A program made the position numbers and the translations under genes. Shown here piece by piece: positions 1 to 9,504 of a stretch of 64,000 nucleotides of DNA (the first letter of the stretch is position 1; each line of letters begins with the position of its first letter). The stretch lies in the NCBI GenBank assembly GCA_018223185.1, contig JAAEYW010000010.1, positions 1-64,000 of the forward strand. The letters run 5' to 3'. The notes under the pieces are model-generated. The model searched no databases and was not told the DNA's origin. It worked only from the letters and a program-made list of their open reading frames with translations. Source of the DNA: Oceanospirillales bacterium. GTDB taxonomy: Bacteria > Pseudomonadota > Gammaproteobacteria > Pseudomonadales > Balneatricaceae.

Positions 1-95
1 ACACCTTTAATTATTACGTTGGTAGCAGAGGACAGATCTGAACTGACGGCCTTCCTGCCCTTATAAAGAGCCGAGCCCGACGCTTTCTATACCAA
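1..95 (-). repeat. Degenerate tRNA-fMet-like repeat, copy 1
   Basis: This block recurs at 144-238 with only two mismatches over 95 bases. Its part beginning at 20 resembles the 3' half of the real initiator tRNA at 302-378: in the first 35 bases of that alignment, measured on copy 2, about 30 are identical, covering the CCA end, acceptor 3' strand, T arm and variable region. The 5' half does not pair with the acceptor strand and the anticodon region carries an insertion, so a functional cloverleaf is not possible. It is best read as a decayed tRNA duplicate. Confidence 0.6.
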
Positions 96-143
96 CTTAA
101 AACCACCGAATTTCAGGCACAAAAAAAGGCATGTCATTACGAC

Positions 144-238
144 ACACCTTTAATTATTACGTTGGTAGCAGAGGACAGATCTGAACTGACGGCCTTCCGG
201 CCCTTATAAAGAGCCGAACCCGACGCTTTCTATACCAA
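144..238 (-). repeat. Degenerate tRNA-fMet-like repeat, copy 2
   Basis: Second copy of the block at 1-95. On the minus strand it contains a 6-bp stem with a 7-base loop (TTTATAA) that looks like an anticodon arm, followed by a good T arm and a CCA end, but no matching 5' acceptor strand. The near identity of the two copies, together with their divergence from the intact tRNA, suggests that a degenerate copy was later duplicated with its flank. Confidence 0.6.
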
Positions 239-301
239 TCTACAAACTGTATTTCAGGCAAAAAAAAGACCAACCTGGCGGCTAGTCTTGTTTTTCCGTT
301 G

Positions 302-378
<77 letters not shown>

Positions 379-508
379 TCAACGTGGCAAGCATATTACT
401 GTTACAATTCACCAAATGCAATGAAAATAAATAATCTTTTCAATTAATTACTCAATATTATCTGATATAACTAAACTAAACATTAAGGCGTTCTTAACGG
501 AGCTGTAT

Positions 509-1123
509 ATGGCACTGATTTACGTAATGGACCCCATGTGTAGCTGGTGTTATGCATTTCAGCCTCATCTGAGGGATATGATCAGCCGGTTACGTCCCGG
601 GGTCAGGATATTTTGTTATATGGGTGGGCTCGCCCCGGATAGCGATAAACCGATGCCAGATGAGATGCAGCAGGCGATCGCACAAACCTGGCATGAAATT
701 GAACAACGTACCGGAACCCACTTTAACCACGAATTCTGGCAAAAATGCCAGCCGAGACGATCCACATACCCGGCCTGCCGGGCGGTTATCAGTGCCGACC
801 TGATATCAACCGGAACTGGTATGCTGATGGCTGAAGCAATTCAGAAAGCCTATTACCAGGAAGCCCGCAATCCTTCCGATCTGTCTGTACTGACCGAACT
901 CGCTGAAGAGATCGGTTTAAGTCGCAAGCGTTTCTCCAGCCAGATGTGTAGTGAGAAAACGGCACAGACTCTGTTTGAAGACCTGAGCTTTTGTCAGCAA
1001 AACGGAATTCAGGGGTTTCCTTTTCTCGGCATAGAAACCCCAAAAGGAATAAAGGTCATCAGTAGCGGATATTGCAGCCGGGACCAGTTGCTGCAACGCT
1101 GCGCTGCCCTGGATCTGTTCTGA
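509..1123 (+). CDS. DsbA-family thioredoxin-fold protein
   Basis: A 204-residue protein of the DsbA-like thioredoxin fold (COG3531 type, predicted protein-disulfide isomerase). The active-site CxxC is C11-S-W-C14, directly after the first beta strand, and the cis-proline loop is near the C-terminus in GIQGFPF. There is no signal peptide or membrane segment, so it should act in the cytoplasm, unlike periplasmic DsbA. A GGAG-like site (ACGGAG) precedes the ATG. It is transcribed alone and ends at a hairpin shared with the convergent cold-shock gene. The substrate is unknown. Confidence 0.85.
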   Translation: MALIYVMDPMCSWCYAFQPHLRDMISRLRPGVRIFCYMGGLAPDSDKPMPDEMQQAIAQTWHEIEQRTGTHFNHEFWQKCQPRRSTYPACRAVISADLISTGTGMLMAEAIQKAYYQEARNPSDLSVLTELAEEIGLSRKRFSSQMCSEKTAQTLFEDLSFCQQNGIQGFPFLGIETPKGIKVISSGYCSRDQLLQRCAALDLF

Positions 1124-1149
1124 CCTTTAATCAGAGGCCATCTGATAAA

Positions 1150-1180
1150 TAAAAAAACGGGAGCCAAAGCTCCCGTTTTT
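1150..1180. terminator. Bidirectional rho-independent terminator
   Basis: An 8-bp perfect stem (ACGGGAGC/GCTCCCGT) with A and T runs on its two sides lies between the convergent genes ending at 1123 and 1196, so it can stop transcription from both. Confidence 0.9.
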
Positions 1181-1195
1181 CACTGACAAGCGATC

Positions 1196-1603
1196 TCAGC
1201 TGCGAGCAACAGAGACATCTTCAGCCTGCAAGCCTTTATCACTCTCTTTCACCGTAAACCTGACACTTTGCCCTTCAGTCAACGAGCGATGCCCCCGGCC
1301 ACGGATATTACGAAAATGAACAAAAACATCATCACCATTTTCGCGGGTAATAAAGCCAAACCCCTTTGACACATTAAACCACTTTACCGTACCCAACTCG
1401 CGGTCATCATTTTCATCGGTTTCCTCTTCACTACCGGAACCCAGGCCAGCAATAACACAGCTAACCAGCACAACCACAAACACAACGCCAATATCAAAAA
1501 ACGGCAACCCGCCCTCACCTGGCAGCTCACCTTGTAAAAACAGGATAACCGCAGTGGCAAGTGCGCTGACAACTACACTACGTATAAGTTGATTAACACT
1601 CAT
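1196..1603 (-). CDS. Membrane-anchored cold-shock domain protein
   Basis: A 135-residue protein with two parts. Residues about 5-25 and 35-55 are hydrophobic and look like two membrane helices; a strongly acidic linker follows (about 58-69); residues about 70-135 form a complete cold-shock domain with the nucleic-acid-binding motifs KGFGFI and VFVHF. Ordinary Csp proteins are about 70 residues and soluble, so this would hold an RNA- or ssDNA-binding domain at the inner face of the cytoplasmic membrane. The membrane location is inferred from hydrophobicity. It is a single gene with an AT-rich upstream region. Its role is unknown. Confidence 0.85.
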   Translation of the reverse strand: MSVNQLIRSVVVSALATAVILFLQGELPGEGGLPFFDIGVVFVVVLVSCVIAGLGSGSEEETDENDDRELGTVKWFNVSKGFGFITRENGDDVFVHFRNIRGRGHRSLTEGQSVRFTVKESDKGLQAEDVSVARS

Positions 1604-1745
1604 ATAGATCTCTTATAATTAATTAAAGTTATTGAATAAAAACAGGATTCATAGAAAAAAGAACCCAGACCTCTCTATATACCGACTTTTATGCTTTTTT
1701 TCAATCGCTTAGCGACTCAAACACTGATACAGCCCCGGAATAGGG

Positions 1746-1751
1746 TATAAT
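1746..1751 (+). promoter_or_regulatory. Candidate -10 box for slyX
   Basis: A consensus TATAAT lies 55 bases before the slyX start. The matching -35 region is poor, so this is a suggestion only. Confidence 0.35.
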
Positions 1752-1805
1752 TGCGACCAATTAACTGCTTATGCGCAAAACACAGCAAGGGGAAAGAAAA
1801 GTAAT

Positions 1806-2015
1806 ATGAAGCAACAACCGTTACTCGAAGATCTGCAATCACGGATCGCTTTTCAGGAAGACGCTCTTGATAAAATGAGTGCTGAGATGGCGAAACAGGG
1901 CGCCGAAATTGCACGACTGACCCAGATCATTAAGATTCTCCACCAGCAGGTTAAACAGTTTGCCCCCGACCTGATCAGCGCGCCGGAAGATGACGTTCCA
2001 CCGCCGCACTACTGA
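1806..2015 (+). CDS. slyX: SlyX family protein
   Basis: A 69-residue, heptad-rich protein matching the SlyX family in length and pattern: an N-terminal coiled coil with LQSRIAFQEDALDKM, then a basic/hydrophobic helix, ending in a proline-rich tail with the typical PPPHY. SlyX proteins are small cytoplasmic coiled-coil proteins of unknown molecular function. The start is preceded by the purine-rich GGGGAAAG. The gene converges on rsmJ, with 27 bases between the two stops. Confidence 0.9.
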   Translation: MKQQPLLEDLQSRIAFQEDALDKMSAEMAKQGAEIARLTQIIKILHQQVKQFAPDLISAPEDDVPPPHY

Positions 2016-2042
2016 TCATGCGATGAAGATTACCCAACCCGC

Positions 2043-2855
2043 TTACGACAGGCTTTTCAACGTGTAGATGTCGTAACGACTTGATTTGCCATTGAGCTGA
2101 TAGCTGGGAGCCTGCCCGACAATAGCAGGCGCTTTACGGGGACGCTTAACCACCACACGGTATTTAGCACGTTGCAATGCGGCATTAAGCAGCGCTGCCG
2201 AGTCCTGATCATCGCCAACCACATCCCGGAACACCCGCATCTCTTTTTTCACCAGGGCTGACTTATCGGTATGTGGGAACATCGGATCAACATAGACCAC
2301 CTGCGGCTTATCAGCATCGCCTGACAGCCCAGCCAGCCAGGCGATGCTGTCGGCGTTAATCAGAGACATCCGGGCAGCAATATCCGCCACTTCCGGATCT
2401 TCCTGCGCCTGCCGCAGACCACTTTCCAGCAAAGCATGAATAATCGGAGACCGCTCCACCATCTGCACGTCACACCCTAAGGTAGCCAGCACAAAACTAT
2501 CCCGCCCAAGTCCGGCAGTCACATCAGCAACCTGCGGACGAACAGAGCCTTTAATACCGACAGCTTTGGCGATCATCTGCCCTTTACCACCACCAAATTT
2601 GCGACGATGCGCCACCGCACCCGAAACAAAATCGGCCAACACCGGCCCGGGAGCCTTGCGACCAGTCTGTTGCAAACGACGGGTACCCGACTCACAGATC
2701 AGCAACTGCGAGAATTGCTCATCACGCAGGTCATAGACCTCCAGCAGAGGCAGCCCCAAACGGACCGCCAGCGAACTGGCATCTTCCTGTCCCGCATCAT
2801 CGGCATAACAGACAGCGATACCTGCAAGCATTGAATCTGATGAATCCTGAATCAA
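2043..2855 (-). CDS. rsmJ: 16S rRNA (guanine-1516-N2)-methyltransferase
   Basis: A 270-residue SAM-dependent methyltransferase of the RsmJ family, which methylates G1516 of 16S rRNA. Visible are the SAM-binding segment [14 protein letters not shown] (about residues 112-125), the acidic end of strand 2 (VERSP), and the catalytic-type DPMFPH followed by KKEMRVF, which is diagnostic for this family. The N-terminus is the usual short variable domain. It lies about 30 bases downstream of uppP on the same strand and may be cotranscribed with it. Confidence 0.93.
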   Translation of the reverse strand: MIQDSSDSMLAGIAVCYADDAGQEDASSLAVRLGLPLLEVYDLRDEQFSQLLICESGTRRLQQTGRKAPGPVLADFVSGAVAHRRKFGGGKGQMIAKAVGIKGSVRPQVADVTAGLGRDSFVLATLGCDVQMVERSPIIHALLESGLRQAQEDPEVADIAARMSLINADSIAWLAGLSGDADKPQVVYVDPMFPHTDKSALVKKEMRVFRDVVGDDQDSAALLNAALQRAKYRVVVKRPRKAPAIVGQAPSYQLNGKSSRYDIYTLKSLS

Positions 2856-2885
2856 AATGAGTCCTTACGTCCTGCGTCAAACGAA

Positions 2886-3698
2886 TTAAACAACAAAGTA
2901 CACACCCAGCAACACAAACCCGAGAAGCATCCGGTAGATCACAAATGGCAACATTCCGATTTTGTCCAGCCACTTCAGAAACAGATGGATACAGGCATAG
3001 GCACTGATAGCAGCGAGCACCGTACCGCCAACCACCATCGTCCACTGATCTGCAGTGCCGGTTTTCATCAGCTCCAGCCCTTTCAGCAACCCGGCTCCAA
3101 GAATCACGGGAACGGACAACAGGAATGAAAAGCGCGCCGCCGACTGCCGGTTAAGCCCCAGCATTAACCCCGCAGTAATCGTGATACCGGAACGGGAAGT
3201 ACCGGGAATCAGCGCTACCGCCTGAGCAAGACCGATAATAACCGCATCTTTAAGGGTAATTTTCTCCAGTGGACGCACCTCAGTACGACTGAAATCAGCC
3301 CACCAGAGCAGCGCACCAAATATCAGTGTCGTTCCGGCGATTACCAGAATACTGCGGCCATAGTGATCAACGGCAGAATTAAATACAAACCCCATCACCA
3401 CCGCAGGCACTGTTGCCCAGATCACATACCAGGCCAGCGTTGAGTCGGTTGTCTTACCCCGTCCGGCCAGACTGCCGGTCCAGGCGACAATCATGCGCCA
3501 GATATCCTCACGAAAATAGATCATGACCGCCGTCAGCGAACCAATATGTACACCCACATCGAAAGCCAGCCCCTGATCAACCCAGCCAAACAGCTGTGAT
3601 GGCAATATCAGATGCGCTGAACTTGAGATCGGTAAAAACTCTGTCAGGCCCTGCAGCAAAGCCAGAAACACTACCTCAAACCAATCCATGATAAACAC
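2886..3698 (-). CDS. uppP: Undecaprenyl-diphosphate phosphatase
   Basis: A 270-residue integral membrane protein of the BacA/UppP family, which dephosphorylates undecaprenyl diphosphate to recycle the lipid carrier for peptidoglycan synthesis. Near the N-terminus is the family signature LLQGLTEFLPISSSAHLIL with the catalytic glutamate and serine cluster; the second signature, PGTSRSG, lies near residue 170. About seven to eight membrane helices are apparent. A short tandem repeat lies upstream (3755-3793), between this gene and tsaB. Confidence 0.96.
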   Translation of the reverse strand: MFIMDWFEVVFLALLQGLTEFLPISSSAHLILPSQLFGWVDQGLAFDVGVHIGSLTAVMIYFREDIWRMIVAWTGSLAGRGKTTDSTLAWYVIWATVPAVVMGFVFNSAVDHYGRSILVIAGTTLIFGALLWWADFSRTEVRPLEKITLKDAVIIGLAQAVALIPGTSRSGITITAGLMLGLNRQSAARFSFLLSVPVILGAGLLKGLELMKTGTADQWTMVVGGTVLAAISAYACIHLFLKWLDKIGMLPFVIYRMLLGFVLLGVYFVV

Positions 3699-3754
3699 AT
3701 CCCCTGCTAATATTGTAAATCTGTAAATTTAATGGCTGCACGCTGCTGACTGTA

Positions 3755-3793
3755 TAGTACCGGTCTAATAGTACCGGTCTAATAGTACCGGCC
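3755..3793. repeat. 14-nt tandem repeat upstream of uppP
   Basis: The unit TAGTACCGGTCTAA occurs twice perfectly (3755-3768 and 3769-3782), followed by a partial third copy to 3793. Each unit contains the palindrome ACCGGT. It lies between tsaB and uppP, within 60-100 bases of the uppP start. Confidence 0.9.
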
Positions 3794-3824
3794 TCTATAT
3801 TCGGGCCTTTATTGACTGGCTTAG

Positions 3825-4529
3825 CTATTGCTGGTTTTTCTTTTTTTGTTCACTTATTTTCTTCCAGGAGACCTCATCACGCAGATAGACCGGCTGAGCC
3901 AGCTCCGCAGAGACACCCTCCCCTCGCAAATATGCCTCAAGTGCTAATTCACACATCACCCCTGCAGCCGGATAGATATCCAGCACCGGGGAGCTGACAG
4001 CCTGTTGCACAGCTGCCGACATAGTTTCGAGATAAATCCAGCCCCGCCCGGCTGCAAACCACTGCTCGCCATCAGGCAAAACAATATTCTCAGGCGCACT
4101 GACAATCTCTTTTCCCAGAGCCACGGGCAGACCATCCCGCATCTCATAGGCGCAGCAGTACAGTTCATTCATCCGGGCATCCAGGGTACTGACCACCCGA
4201 TCAGCGTTATATTCCCTCGCCGCACTGAGAGCGATTGCCTCCAGGGTTGATACCGGAAGCAACGGCAGATCTGCGGCAAATGCCAGCCCCTGTGCCGTCC
4301 CCGTAGCAATACGAATCCCGGCGAAAGAGCCGGGCCCCCGGCCAAACGCAATAGCATCGAGTTGATTGACCCGCAGCCCTGATGAGGACAGCATCTGGTC
4401 AACCATCGGTAATAACTGACGGGTATGCTGACGGGGAATCACACGGAAATCTTCCTGAATAACACCATCAACTGAAAGTGCCACAGAACAGGCATCCGTT
4501 GATGTATCCAGGGCAAGAATTTTGGCCAT
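3825..4529 (-). CDS. tsaB: tRNA threonylcarbamoyladenosine biosynthesis protein TsaB
   Basis: A 234-residue ASKHA-fold protein (YeaZ). It begins with MAKILALDTSTDACSVAL and continues with the family segment GRGPGSFAGIRIATGTAQGLA (two parts, about residues 63-84). TsaB partners with TsaD and TsaE in making t6A37 in ANN-decoding tRNAs and has no catalysis of its own. The C-terminus is lysine-rich. It is transcribed leftwards towards uppP, with a 126-base gap that holds the tandem repeat. Confidence 0.95.
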   Translation of the reverse strand: MAKILALDTSTDACSVALSVDGVIQEDFRVIPRQHTRQLLPMVDQMLSSSGLRVNQLDAIAFGRGPGSFAGIRIATGTAQGLAFAADLPLLPVSTLEAIALSAAREYNADRVVSTLDARMNELYCCAYEMRDGLPVALGKEIVSAPENIVLPDGEQWFAAGRGWIYLETMSAAVQQAVSSPVLDIYPAAGVMCELALEAYLRGEGVSAELAQPVYLRDEVSWKKISEQKKKNQQ

Positions 4530-4605
4530 CTGTAGTATCCGGTATCTCTGAAAAAGCAGGTTCAGCTATGAACCCGGGAAAAGCGCTGCATTTTAAGCGC
4601 TATGC

Positions 4606-5244
4606 TCAGGAAAGGCTATCCTCTCCCCAGCGAGGCATCAGCTTTTGTTCAATCTGCAACTGATTAAGAATCCGCGCCACCACAAAGTCGACCATATCTT
4701 CAACGGTTGCGGGACGATTATAAAAACCGGGACTGGCAGGGATAACCACACATCCCATCCGCGTAAGCTTAAGCATATGTTCAAGATGAATCTCTGAGTA
4801 AGGCGCCTCACGGGGCACCAGAATCAACTGACGTCGCTCTTTAAGGGCCACATCCGCGGCCCTTTCGATGAGATTATTACTCGCGCCGGTCGCAATAGCA
4901 GACAGCGCTCCGGTCGAGCAGGGGCAAACCACCATTTTACTGGGCGCTCCGGAACCGGATGCCACCGGAGCCATCCACTGCTCCCGGCCAAACACCCGGA
5001 TCTGCCCGGCTGCCGCAGTAAACCGCTGTGTCAGCCAGAGCTCCTGCTCTTTAGCTGAGCCCGGCAGCGCTTCATCAGTTTCAGTAGCGATCACCACCTG
5101 GGCCGCTTTTGAAATCATAACCAATACCTGACACCTGGCCGCCACCAGACACTCCAGCAGACGCAAACCATACTGGGCTCCAGAGGCACCCGTTATCGCC
5201 AGAGTTATTCTCTCTTTATAGGAATCCGTCACCTTCAGCTCCAC
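4606..5244 (-). CDS. ubiX: Flavin prenyltransferase UbiX
   Basis: A 212-residue flavin prenyltransferase that makes prenylated FMN, the cofactor of the UbiD decarboxylase in ubiquinone synthesis. The Rossmann-like start ITGASGAQYGLRLLE binds FMN; CPCSTGALSAIATG and LVPREAPYSEIHLEHM are typical of the family. The start overlaps the mpl stop by 10 bases on the same strand, so translation is likely coupled with mpl. Confidence 0.94.
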   Translation of the reverse strand: MELKVTDSYKERITLAITGASGAQYGLRLLECLVAARCQVLVMISKAAQVVIATETDEALPGSAKEQELWLTQRFTAAAGQIRVFGREQWMAPVASGSGAPSKMVVCPCSTGALSAIATGASNNLIERAADVALKERRQLILVPREAPYSEIHLEHMLKLTRMGCVVIPASPGFYNRPATVEDMVDFVVARILNQLQIEQKLMPRWGEDSLS

Positions 5245-6620
5245 TTCTGCTGCAACACATTAACCAGACGGGCATGAATACCGTCAAAACCGCCGTTACT
5301 CATAATCACAATATGACTGCCCGGCTGAGCCTCGGCGACCAGCTGCTGAATAAGCTCATCGGTGTCGCGGGCTAACAGTGCCGGATTAGCACAACTGTCA
5401 ACCACATCCTGCAAAGACCACTCAAGCCCGGCGGGCTGATACCAGTATACTTTGTCTGCAAGAGCCGCAGACTGAGCCAGATTGGTCCGGTGCATCCCCA
5501 TCCGCATGGTGTTGGAGCGGGGCTCTATCACAGCAATTACCGGTGCATCTCCCACCTGCGCTCTGATTCCCTGCAGGGTGGTTGCGATGGCGGTGGGGTG
5601 ATGGGCAAAATCATCATAGACCCGGATACCCGCCACCTCACCGATCAGCTCCATACGCCGTTTAACACCACCAAAATTGCACAACCCCTCAATCCCGTGC
5701 GCGATCTGCACGCCGACATTGCGAGCCGCCACCAGTGCCATCAGGCCGTTATTGACAGAATGCAGCCCGGTCATATTCCAGCGCACCGTGCCGACAACCT
5801 CTCCCTCATGCAAAACCTCAAATTCTGAACCATCAGATTTCAGCAGCCGGGCCTGCCATTCAGCATCAACACCCGACTGAGTTTCATTGCCAACCGACGT
5901 CTTCACCAGCGGTGTCCAGCAGCCCTGCTCAATCACCTGCTCCAGAGCATCGACACCCGCAGGCATAATCACCTGACCGTTGGCTGGCACAATTCGGACG
6001 ACATGATGAAACTGCCGCTGAATTGCCGCCAGATCATCAAAGATATCCCCATGGTCAAACTCGAGGTTATTCAGGATAAGGGTACGGGGGTGGTAATGCA
6101 CAAACTTAGAACGTTTATCGAAGAATGCGGTGTCGTACTCATCCGCTTCAATGACGAAAAAAGGACTCTCACCCACCCTAGCAGAACGATCGAAATTTTT
6201 CGGCACGCCGCCGATCAGAAACCCCGGTGCCATATCAGCATATTCCAGCAGCCAGGCCAGCATCGTAGCGGTGGTGGTTTTACCGTGAGTTCCGGCAACT
6301 GCCAGTACCCACTTATCCCGCAGCAGATTATCAGACAGCCACTGAGGGCCTGAAGTATAGGGCAAGCCACGCGCCAGCATCGCCTCAACACAGGGGTTTC
6401 CACGGGTCATCGCATTGCCGACGATAATCATATCCGGTGCCGGATCAAGCTGAGCCGGATCATACCCTTCGATCAGGCTGATACCCTGCTGTTCCAGCTG
6501 GGTACTCATTGGCGGGTAAACGTTAGCATCAGAGCCACTCACCCGGTGCCCCAGCTCCTTTGCCAGCACCGCCAGACTGCCCATAAAAGTGCCACAGATT
6601 CCCAGTATATGAACATGCAC
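5235..6620 (-). CDS. mpl: UDP-MurNAc : tripeptide ligase Mpl
   Basis: A 461-residue Mur-ligase-family enzyme of murein recycling, which joins the recovered tripeptide L-Ala-gamma-D-Glu-mesoDAP to UDP-MurNAc. The N-terminus HVHILGICGTFMGSLA is the UDP-MurNAc-binding loop characteristic of Mpl rather than MurC. The ATP loop AGTHGKTTTATML is near residue 110; EADEYDTAFFD and DDFAHHPTAI follow as metal/ATP and C-terminal-domain motifs. It overlaps ubiX downstream. Its presence implies that cell-wall peptides are recycled here. Confidence 0.95.
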   Translation of the reverse strand: MHVHILGICGTFMGSLAVLAKELGHRVSGSDANVYPPMSTQLEQQGISLIEGYDPAQLDPAPDMIIVGNAMTRGNPCVEAMLARGLPYTSGPQWLSDNLLRDKWVLAVAGTHGKTTTATMLAWLLEYADMAPGFLIGGVPKNFDRSARVGESPFFVIEADEYDTAFFDKRSKFVHYHPRTLILNNLEFDHGDIFDDLAAIQRQFHHVVRIVPANGQVIMPAGVDALEQVIEQGCWTPLVKTSVGNETQSGVDAEWQARLLKSDGSEFEVLHEGEVVGTVRWNMTGLHSVNNGLMALVAARNVGVQIAHGIEGLCNFGGVKRRMELIGEVAGIRVYDDFAHHPTAIATTLQGIRAQVGDAPVIAVIEPRSNTMRMGMHRTNLAQSAALADKVYWYQPAGLEWSLQDVVDSCANPALLARDTDELIQQLVAEAQPGSHIVIMSNGGFDGIHARLVNVLQQKWS

Positions 6621-6895
6621 GGATAAACTCTCCAGATCGTTTTTTTATCCTGAAATTATCGCCCTATGATAACAGTTAAGCCGACTGCGTTATGCCCTTT
6701 TTCAAGCATAAAAACTATCCTCAGAAAACTGAACATATAAACCAAACACACCGCTTAATGCCCGAGGATTGAAATCAATCGATGCAATTCTCGTTTTTTT
6801 GATTTAATTACGCATGCGGCGGTGTAATTACCGGTGTAATCAGCGTAAAATTAATCGAATTTTTTAACTCCTGAACCTATAGGTTTTTTGGCCAC

Positions 6896-7867
6896 ATGCG
6901 ACTGCTGAACCAGTACCTCAAGCACCACGATACTCCCGATGATCTTATTGACCTGATTGACAGTCTGATGCTGTCCTGCAAAGAGATTGCTATTAAACTG
7001 CGCGAAGGCGCTCTGGCTGGTGTTTTGGGAACATCCGAAGGCATTAACGTTCAGGGGGAAACCCAGAAAAAACTGGATATCATCTCTAACGATATTCTCA
7101 AGGCTGTACTGCTTGATAACCCGACCGTTGCAGGCCTGGCCTCTGAAGAGGAAGACCATCCGGTCGGCGGCAATCCCGATGGTAAATATCTGGTGACCTT
7201 TGACCCTCTGGATGGATCATCCAACATTGATGTCAACGTCTCGGTAGGCACCATCTTCTCGATCCTGATAAAACCGGAAGGAATGGACGGCGGAGACGAT
7301 GCAGCCTTTATGCAGAGCGGCCGGAAACAGGTCGCTTCCGGTTATGTACTCTACGGCCCGTGCGCTGTGCTAGTGCTGACCACCGGTAATGGCGTACAAA
7401 TGTTCACCCTGAGCCACGGTGGTGACTTTATCCTCACCGAAGAGCACGTCAGAATTCCTGAACAGACTCAGGAGTTTGGCATCAACATGTCAAACCAGCG
7501 TTTCTGGGAACCAGAAATGCAAGCCTATGTTGCTGACCTGTTACAGGGTGAAGAGGGACCGCTGGGCAAACGCTACAACATGCGCTGGGTGGCCTCAATG
7601 GTCGCAGAAGTACACCGCATCCTGACCCGCGGCGGTATCTTCATGTATCCATGGGATAGTCGTGACCCGGCCAAGCCAGGCAAACTCCGCCTGATGTACG
7701 AAGGCAATCCTATGAGCTTTCTGATCGAGCAGGCTGGCGGCCTCAGCACCACCTGCTATGGACACATCATGGACATAGAGCCCGAAAAGATTCACCAGCG
7801 GGTTTCCGTTGGTCTGGGATCAAAAGCGGAAGTGGAAACCATGATGAAATATCACGCTAAGGACTAA
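6896..7867 (+). CDS. fbp: Fructose-1,6-bisphosphatase class I
   Basis: A 323-residue class I FBPase, the committed gluconeogenic step from fructose-1,6-bisphosphate to fructose-6-phosphate. The metal-binding core is [18 protein letters not shown] (about residues 101-118) after ASEEED; a second conserved segment is GGIFMYPWD. The length is slightly short for the family (about 332-337). The segment upstream (6621-6895) is AT-rich and holds no gene. It precedes ppa by about 110 bases, on the same strand. Confidence 0.96.
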   Translation: MRLLNQYLKHHDTPDDLIDLIDSLMLSCKEIAIKLREGALAGVLGTSEGINVQGETQKKLDIISNDILKAVLLDNPTVAGLASEEEDHPVGGNPDGKYLVTFDPLDGSSNIDVNVSVGTIFSILIKPEGMDGGDDAAFMQSGRKQVASGYVLYGPCAVLVLTTGNGVQMFTLSHGGDFILTEEHVRIPEQTQEFGINMSNQRFWEPEMQAYVADLLQGEEGPLGKRYNMRWVASMVAEVHRILTRGGIFMYPWDSRDPAKPGKLRLMYEGNPMSFLIEQAGGLSTTCYGHIMDIEPEKIHQRVSVGLGSKAEVETMMKYHAKD

Positions 7868-7899
7868 CTGAATCGTCAGTTTATGATCTTTAAGTCGTA

Positions 7900-7929
7900 T
7901 TCAATTTCTCCCTAAGGGCCGTATATAAT
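7900..7929 (+). promoter_or_regulatory. Candidate promoter of ppa
   Basis: A perfect TATAAT at 7924-7929 follows a weak -35 (TTCAAT at 7900-7905) with an 18-base spacer. The -10 box sits between GGCCG and CGGCC arms that could form a small dyad. The ppa ATG is 51 bases downstream. Confidence 0.5.
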
Positions 7930-7979
7930 GCGGCCTTTGGATTCCAAACAGATTTAACACTTAAACAGGAAGGCGACAC

Positions 7980-8513
7980 ATGAGCTTTGAAAAAGTCCCT
8001 GCTGGCAATGATCTGCCAAACGACATCAATGTAATCATCGAGATTCCAGCGGACAGCGATCCGGTTAAATATGAGATCGACAAAGATTCTGGTGCAATCT
8101 TCGTTGACCGTTTCATGGCCGCGCCTATGTTCTACCCTGCGAACTACGGTTACATCAACAACACTCTGGCCGATGATGGCGATGCTCTGGATGTACTGGT
8201 TGTTACACCATACCCGGTTGTGCCTGGCTCTGTTATTCGCTGCCGTCCGGTTGGCGTACTGAACATGACCGATGAAGCCGGTGAAGATGCCAAACTGGTT
8301 GCGGTACCACACGACAAGCTGAGCAAAGCATACAAAGACGTTCACGACGTAACCGACCTGCCAGAATTACTGCTGGCCCGCATCAAGCACTTCTTCGAGA
8401 ACTATAAAGGTCTGGAAGAGGGCAAGTGGGTTAAAGTTGAAGGCTGGGAAGGCGCTGAAGCAGCTAAAGCCGCTATCGTTGAATCTCAGAAAGCTTACGA
8501 AGCCGCTAAGTAA
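7980..8513 (+). CDS. ppa: Inorganic pyrophosphatase (family I)
   Basis: A 177-residue soluble family I pyrophosphatase that hydrolyses the pyrophosphate released by biosynthetic ligases and polymerases. The signature is [10 protein letters not shown] (about residues 65-74), supplying metal-binding aspartates; FYPANYGYI and the lysine-rich C-terminal helix also match. The start has a clear upstream AGGAAGG. It is transcribed from its own likely promoter and ends at a strong terminator. Confidence 0.97.
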   Translation: MSFEKVPAGNDLPNDINVIIEIPADSDPVKYEIDKDSGAIFVDRFMAAPMFYPANYGYINNTLADDGDALDVLVVTPYPVVPGSVIRCRPVGVLNMTDEAGEDAKLVAVPHDKLSKAYKDVHDVTDLPELLLARIKHFFENYKGLEEGKWVKVEGWEGAEAAKAAIVESQKAYEAAK

Positions 8514-8529
8514 TCAATTACACGGCTGT

Positions 8530-8558
8530 AAAAAACCCGCGCCATGCGGGTTTTTTTT
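8530..8558 (+). terminator. Rho-independent terminator of ppa
   Basis: AACCCGC/GCGGGTT stem with a five-base loop, followed by a run of T, directly after the ppa stop. Confidence 0.93.
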
Positions 8559-8583
8559 ATTCCAGGCCATCATTAATGGCGAC

Positions 8584-9504
8584 TCAATGGGTCCGGCCAA
8601 ACAACCTCTTGCCGCTTTCCACTATCACCAGGACCACTGCACCGGCAACAATACCCACCAGACCATCCAGCAATACCGGCACCAGCCAGTGAAGCAACGC
8701 ATTCATATCCACCGTCAGCTGTTCAACAAAGTGATGCAACAACGGTAATCCATGCACCAGAATTCCGCCCCCCACCAGAAACATAGCGAGGGTGCCGACA
8801 ACCGATAAGATTTTCATCAGTTTAGGCGCAGCCATAACGATTCCCCGGCCAGCCTTTTTTGTCAGCGACGCAGCATCAGGTTTACGCACCATGTAGAGCC
8901 CAAGATCATCCAGTTTAACAATTCCTGCAACCAGACCATACACGCCCACCGTTACCAGCAGAGAAATACCCAGCATCACCCCCAACTGAACCGACAGTGA
9001 TTCAGCAGCCACCGTTCCCAGCGTCAGTACAATAATCTCAGCTGAGAGAATAAAGTCGGTACGAATCGCCCCTCTGATCTTCTGCTTTTCAAACTCAACA
9101 ATATTAACCTCATCACTGCCTACCGCTGAAACCAGTTCAGCATGATGCTTAGCGCCCTCGTCTGCAGGGTAAATAAATTTATGTGCGACCTTCTCAAAGC
9201 CTTCAAAACACAGGTAGAGTCCCCCAAGCATCAACAGGGGAATAATCAGCCAGGGAATAAAATAACTGATCGCCATCGCGCCGGGCACCAGAATCATCTT
9301 ATTCACCAGCGACCCTTTCGCCACCGCCCAGACAACCGGTAGCTCACGGTCTGCACGCACCCCAGACACCTGTTCAGCATTCAGCGCAAGATCATCACCG
9401 AGCACCCCCGCGGTTTTTCCCGCTGCCACTTTAGTCATACTGGCAACATCATCAAGAAGTGTTGCTATATCATCAATTAATGCAAGAAGGCTTGAGCCTG
9501 CCAT
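8584..9504 (-). CDS. DUF808 family membrane protein (YedI-like)
   Basis: A 306-residue integral membrane protein of the DUF808/YedI family. The N-terminus carries the characteristic SLLALIDDIATLLDDVASMTKVAA and AGVLGDDLALNAEQV segments (each conserved in this family), then about six hydrophobic helices. The molecular function is not established. It has a good upstream AGGACTG and is monocistronic, convergent with ppa. Confidence 0.9.
   Translation of the reverse strand: MAGSSLLALIDDIATLLDDVASMTKVAAGKTAGVLGDDLALNAEQVSGVRADRELPVVWAVAKGSLVNKMILVPGAMAISYFIPWLIIPLLMLGGLYLCFEGFEKVAHKFIYPADEGAKHHAELVSAVGSDEVNIVEFEKQKIRGAIRTDFILSAEIIVLTLGTVAAESLSVQLGVMLGISLLVTVGVYGLVAGIVKLDDLGLYMVRKPDAASLTKKAGRGIVMAAPKLMKILSVVGTLAMFLVGGGILVHGLPLLHHFVEQLTVDMNALLHWLVPVLLDGLVGIVAGAVVLVIVESGKRLFGRTH

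Noticed and set aside
1-238. Repeats as functional tRNA-Ile with anticodon TAT
   Set aside because: Copy 2 has a good anticodon-like stem, but the 5' acceptor strand does not pair with the 3' strand and the D arm is not formed. Both copies therefore look degenerate.
5490-6353. Plus-strand reading frames opposite mpl
   Set aside because: They lie wholly inside the well-supported mpl gene, on the opposite strand, and encode no recognisable protein.
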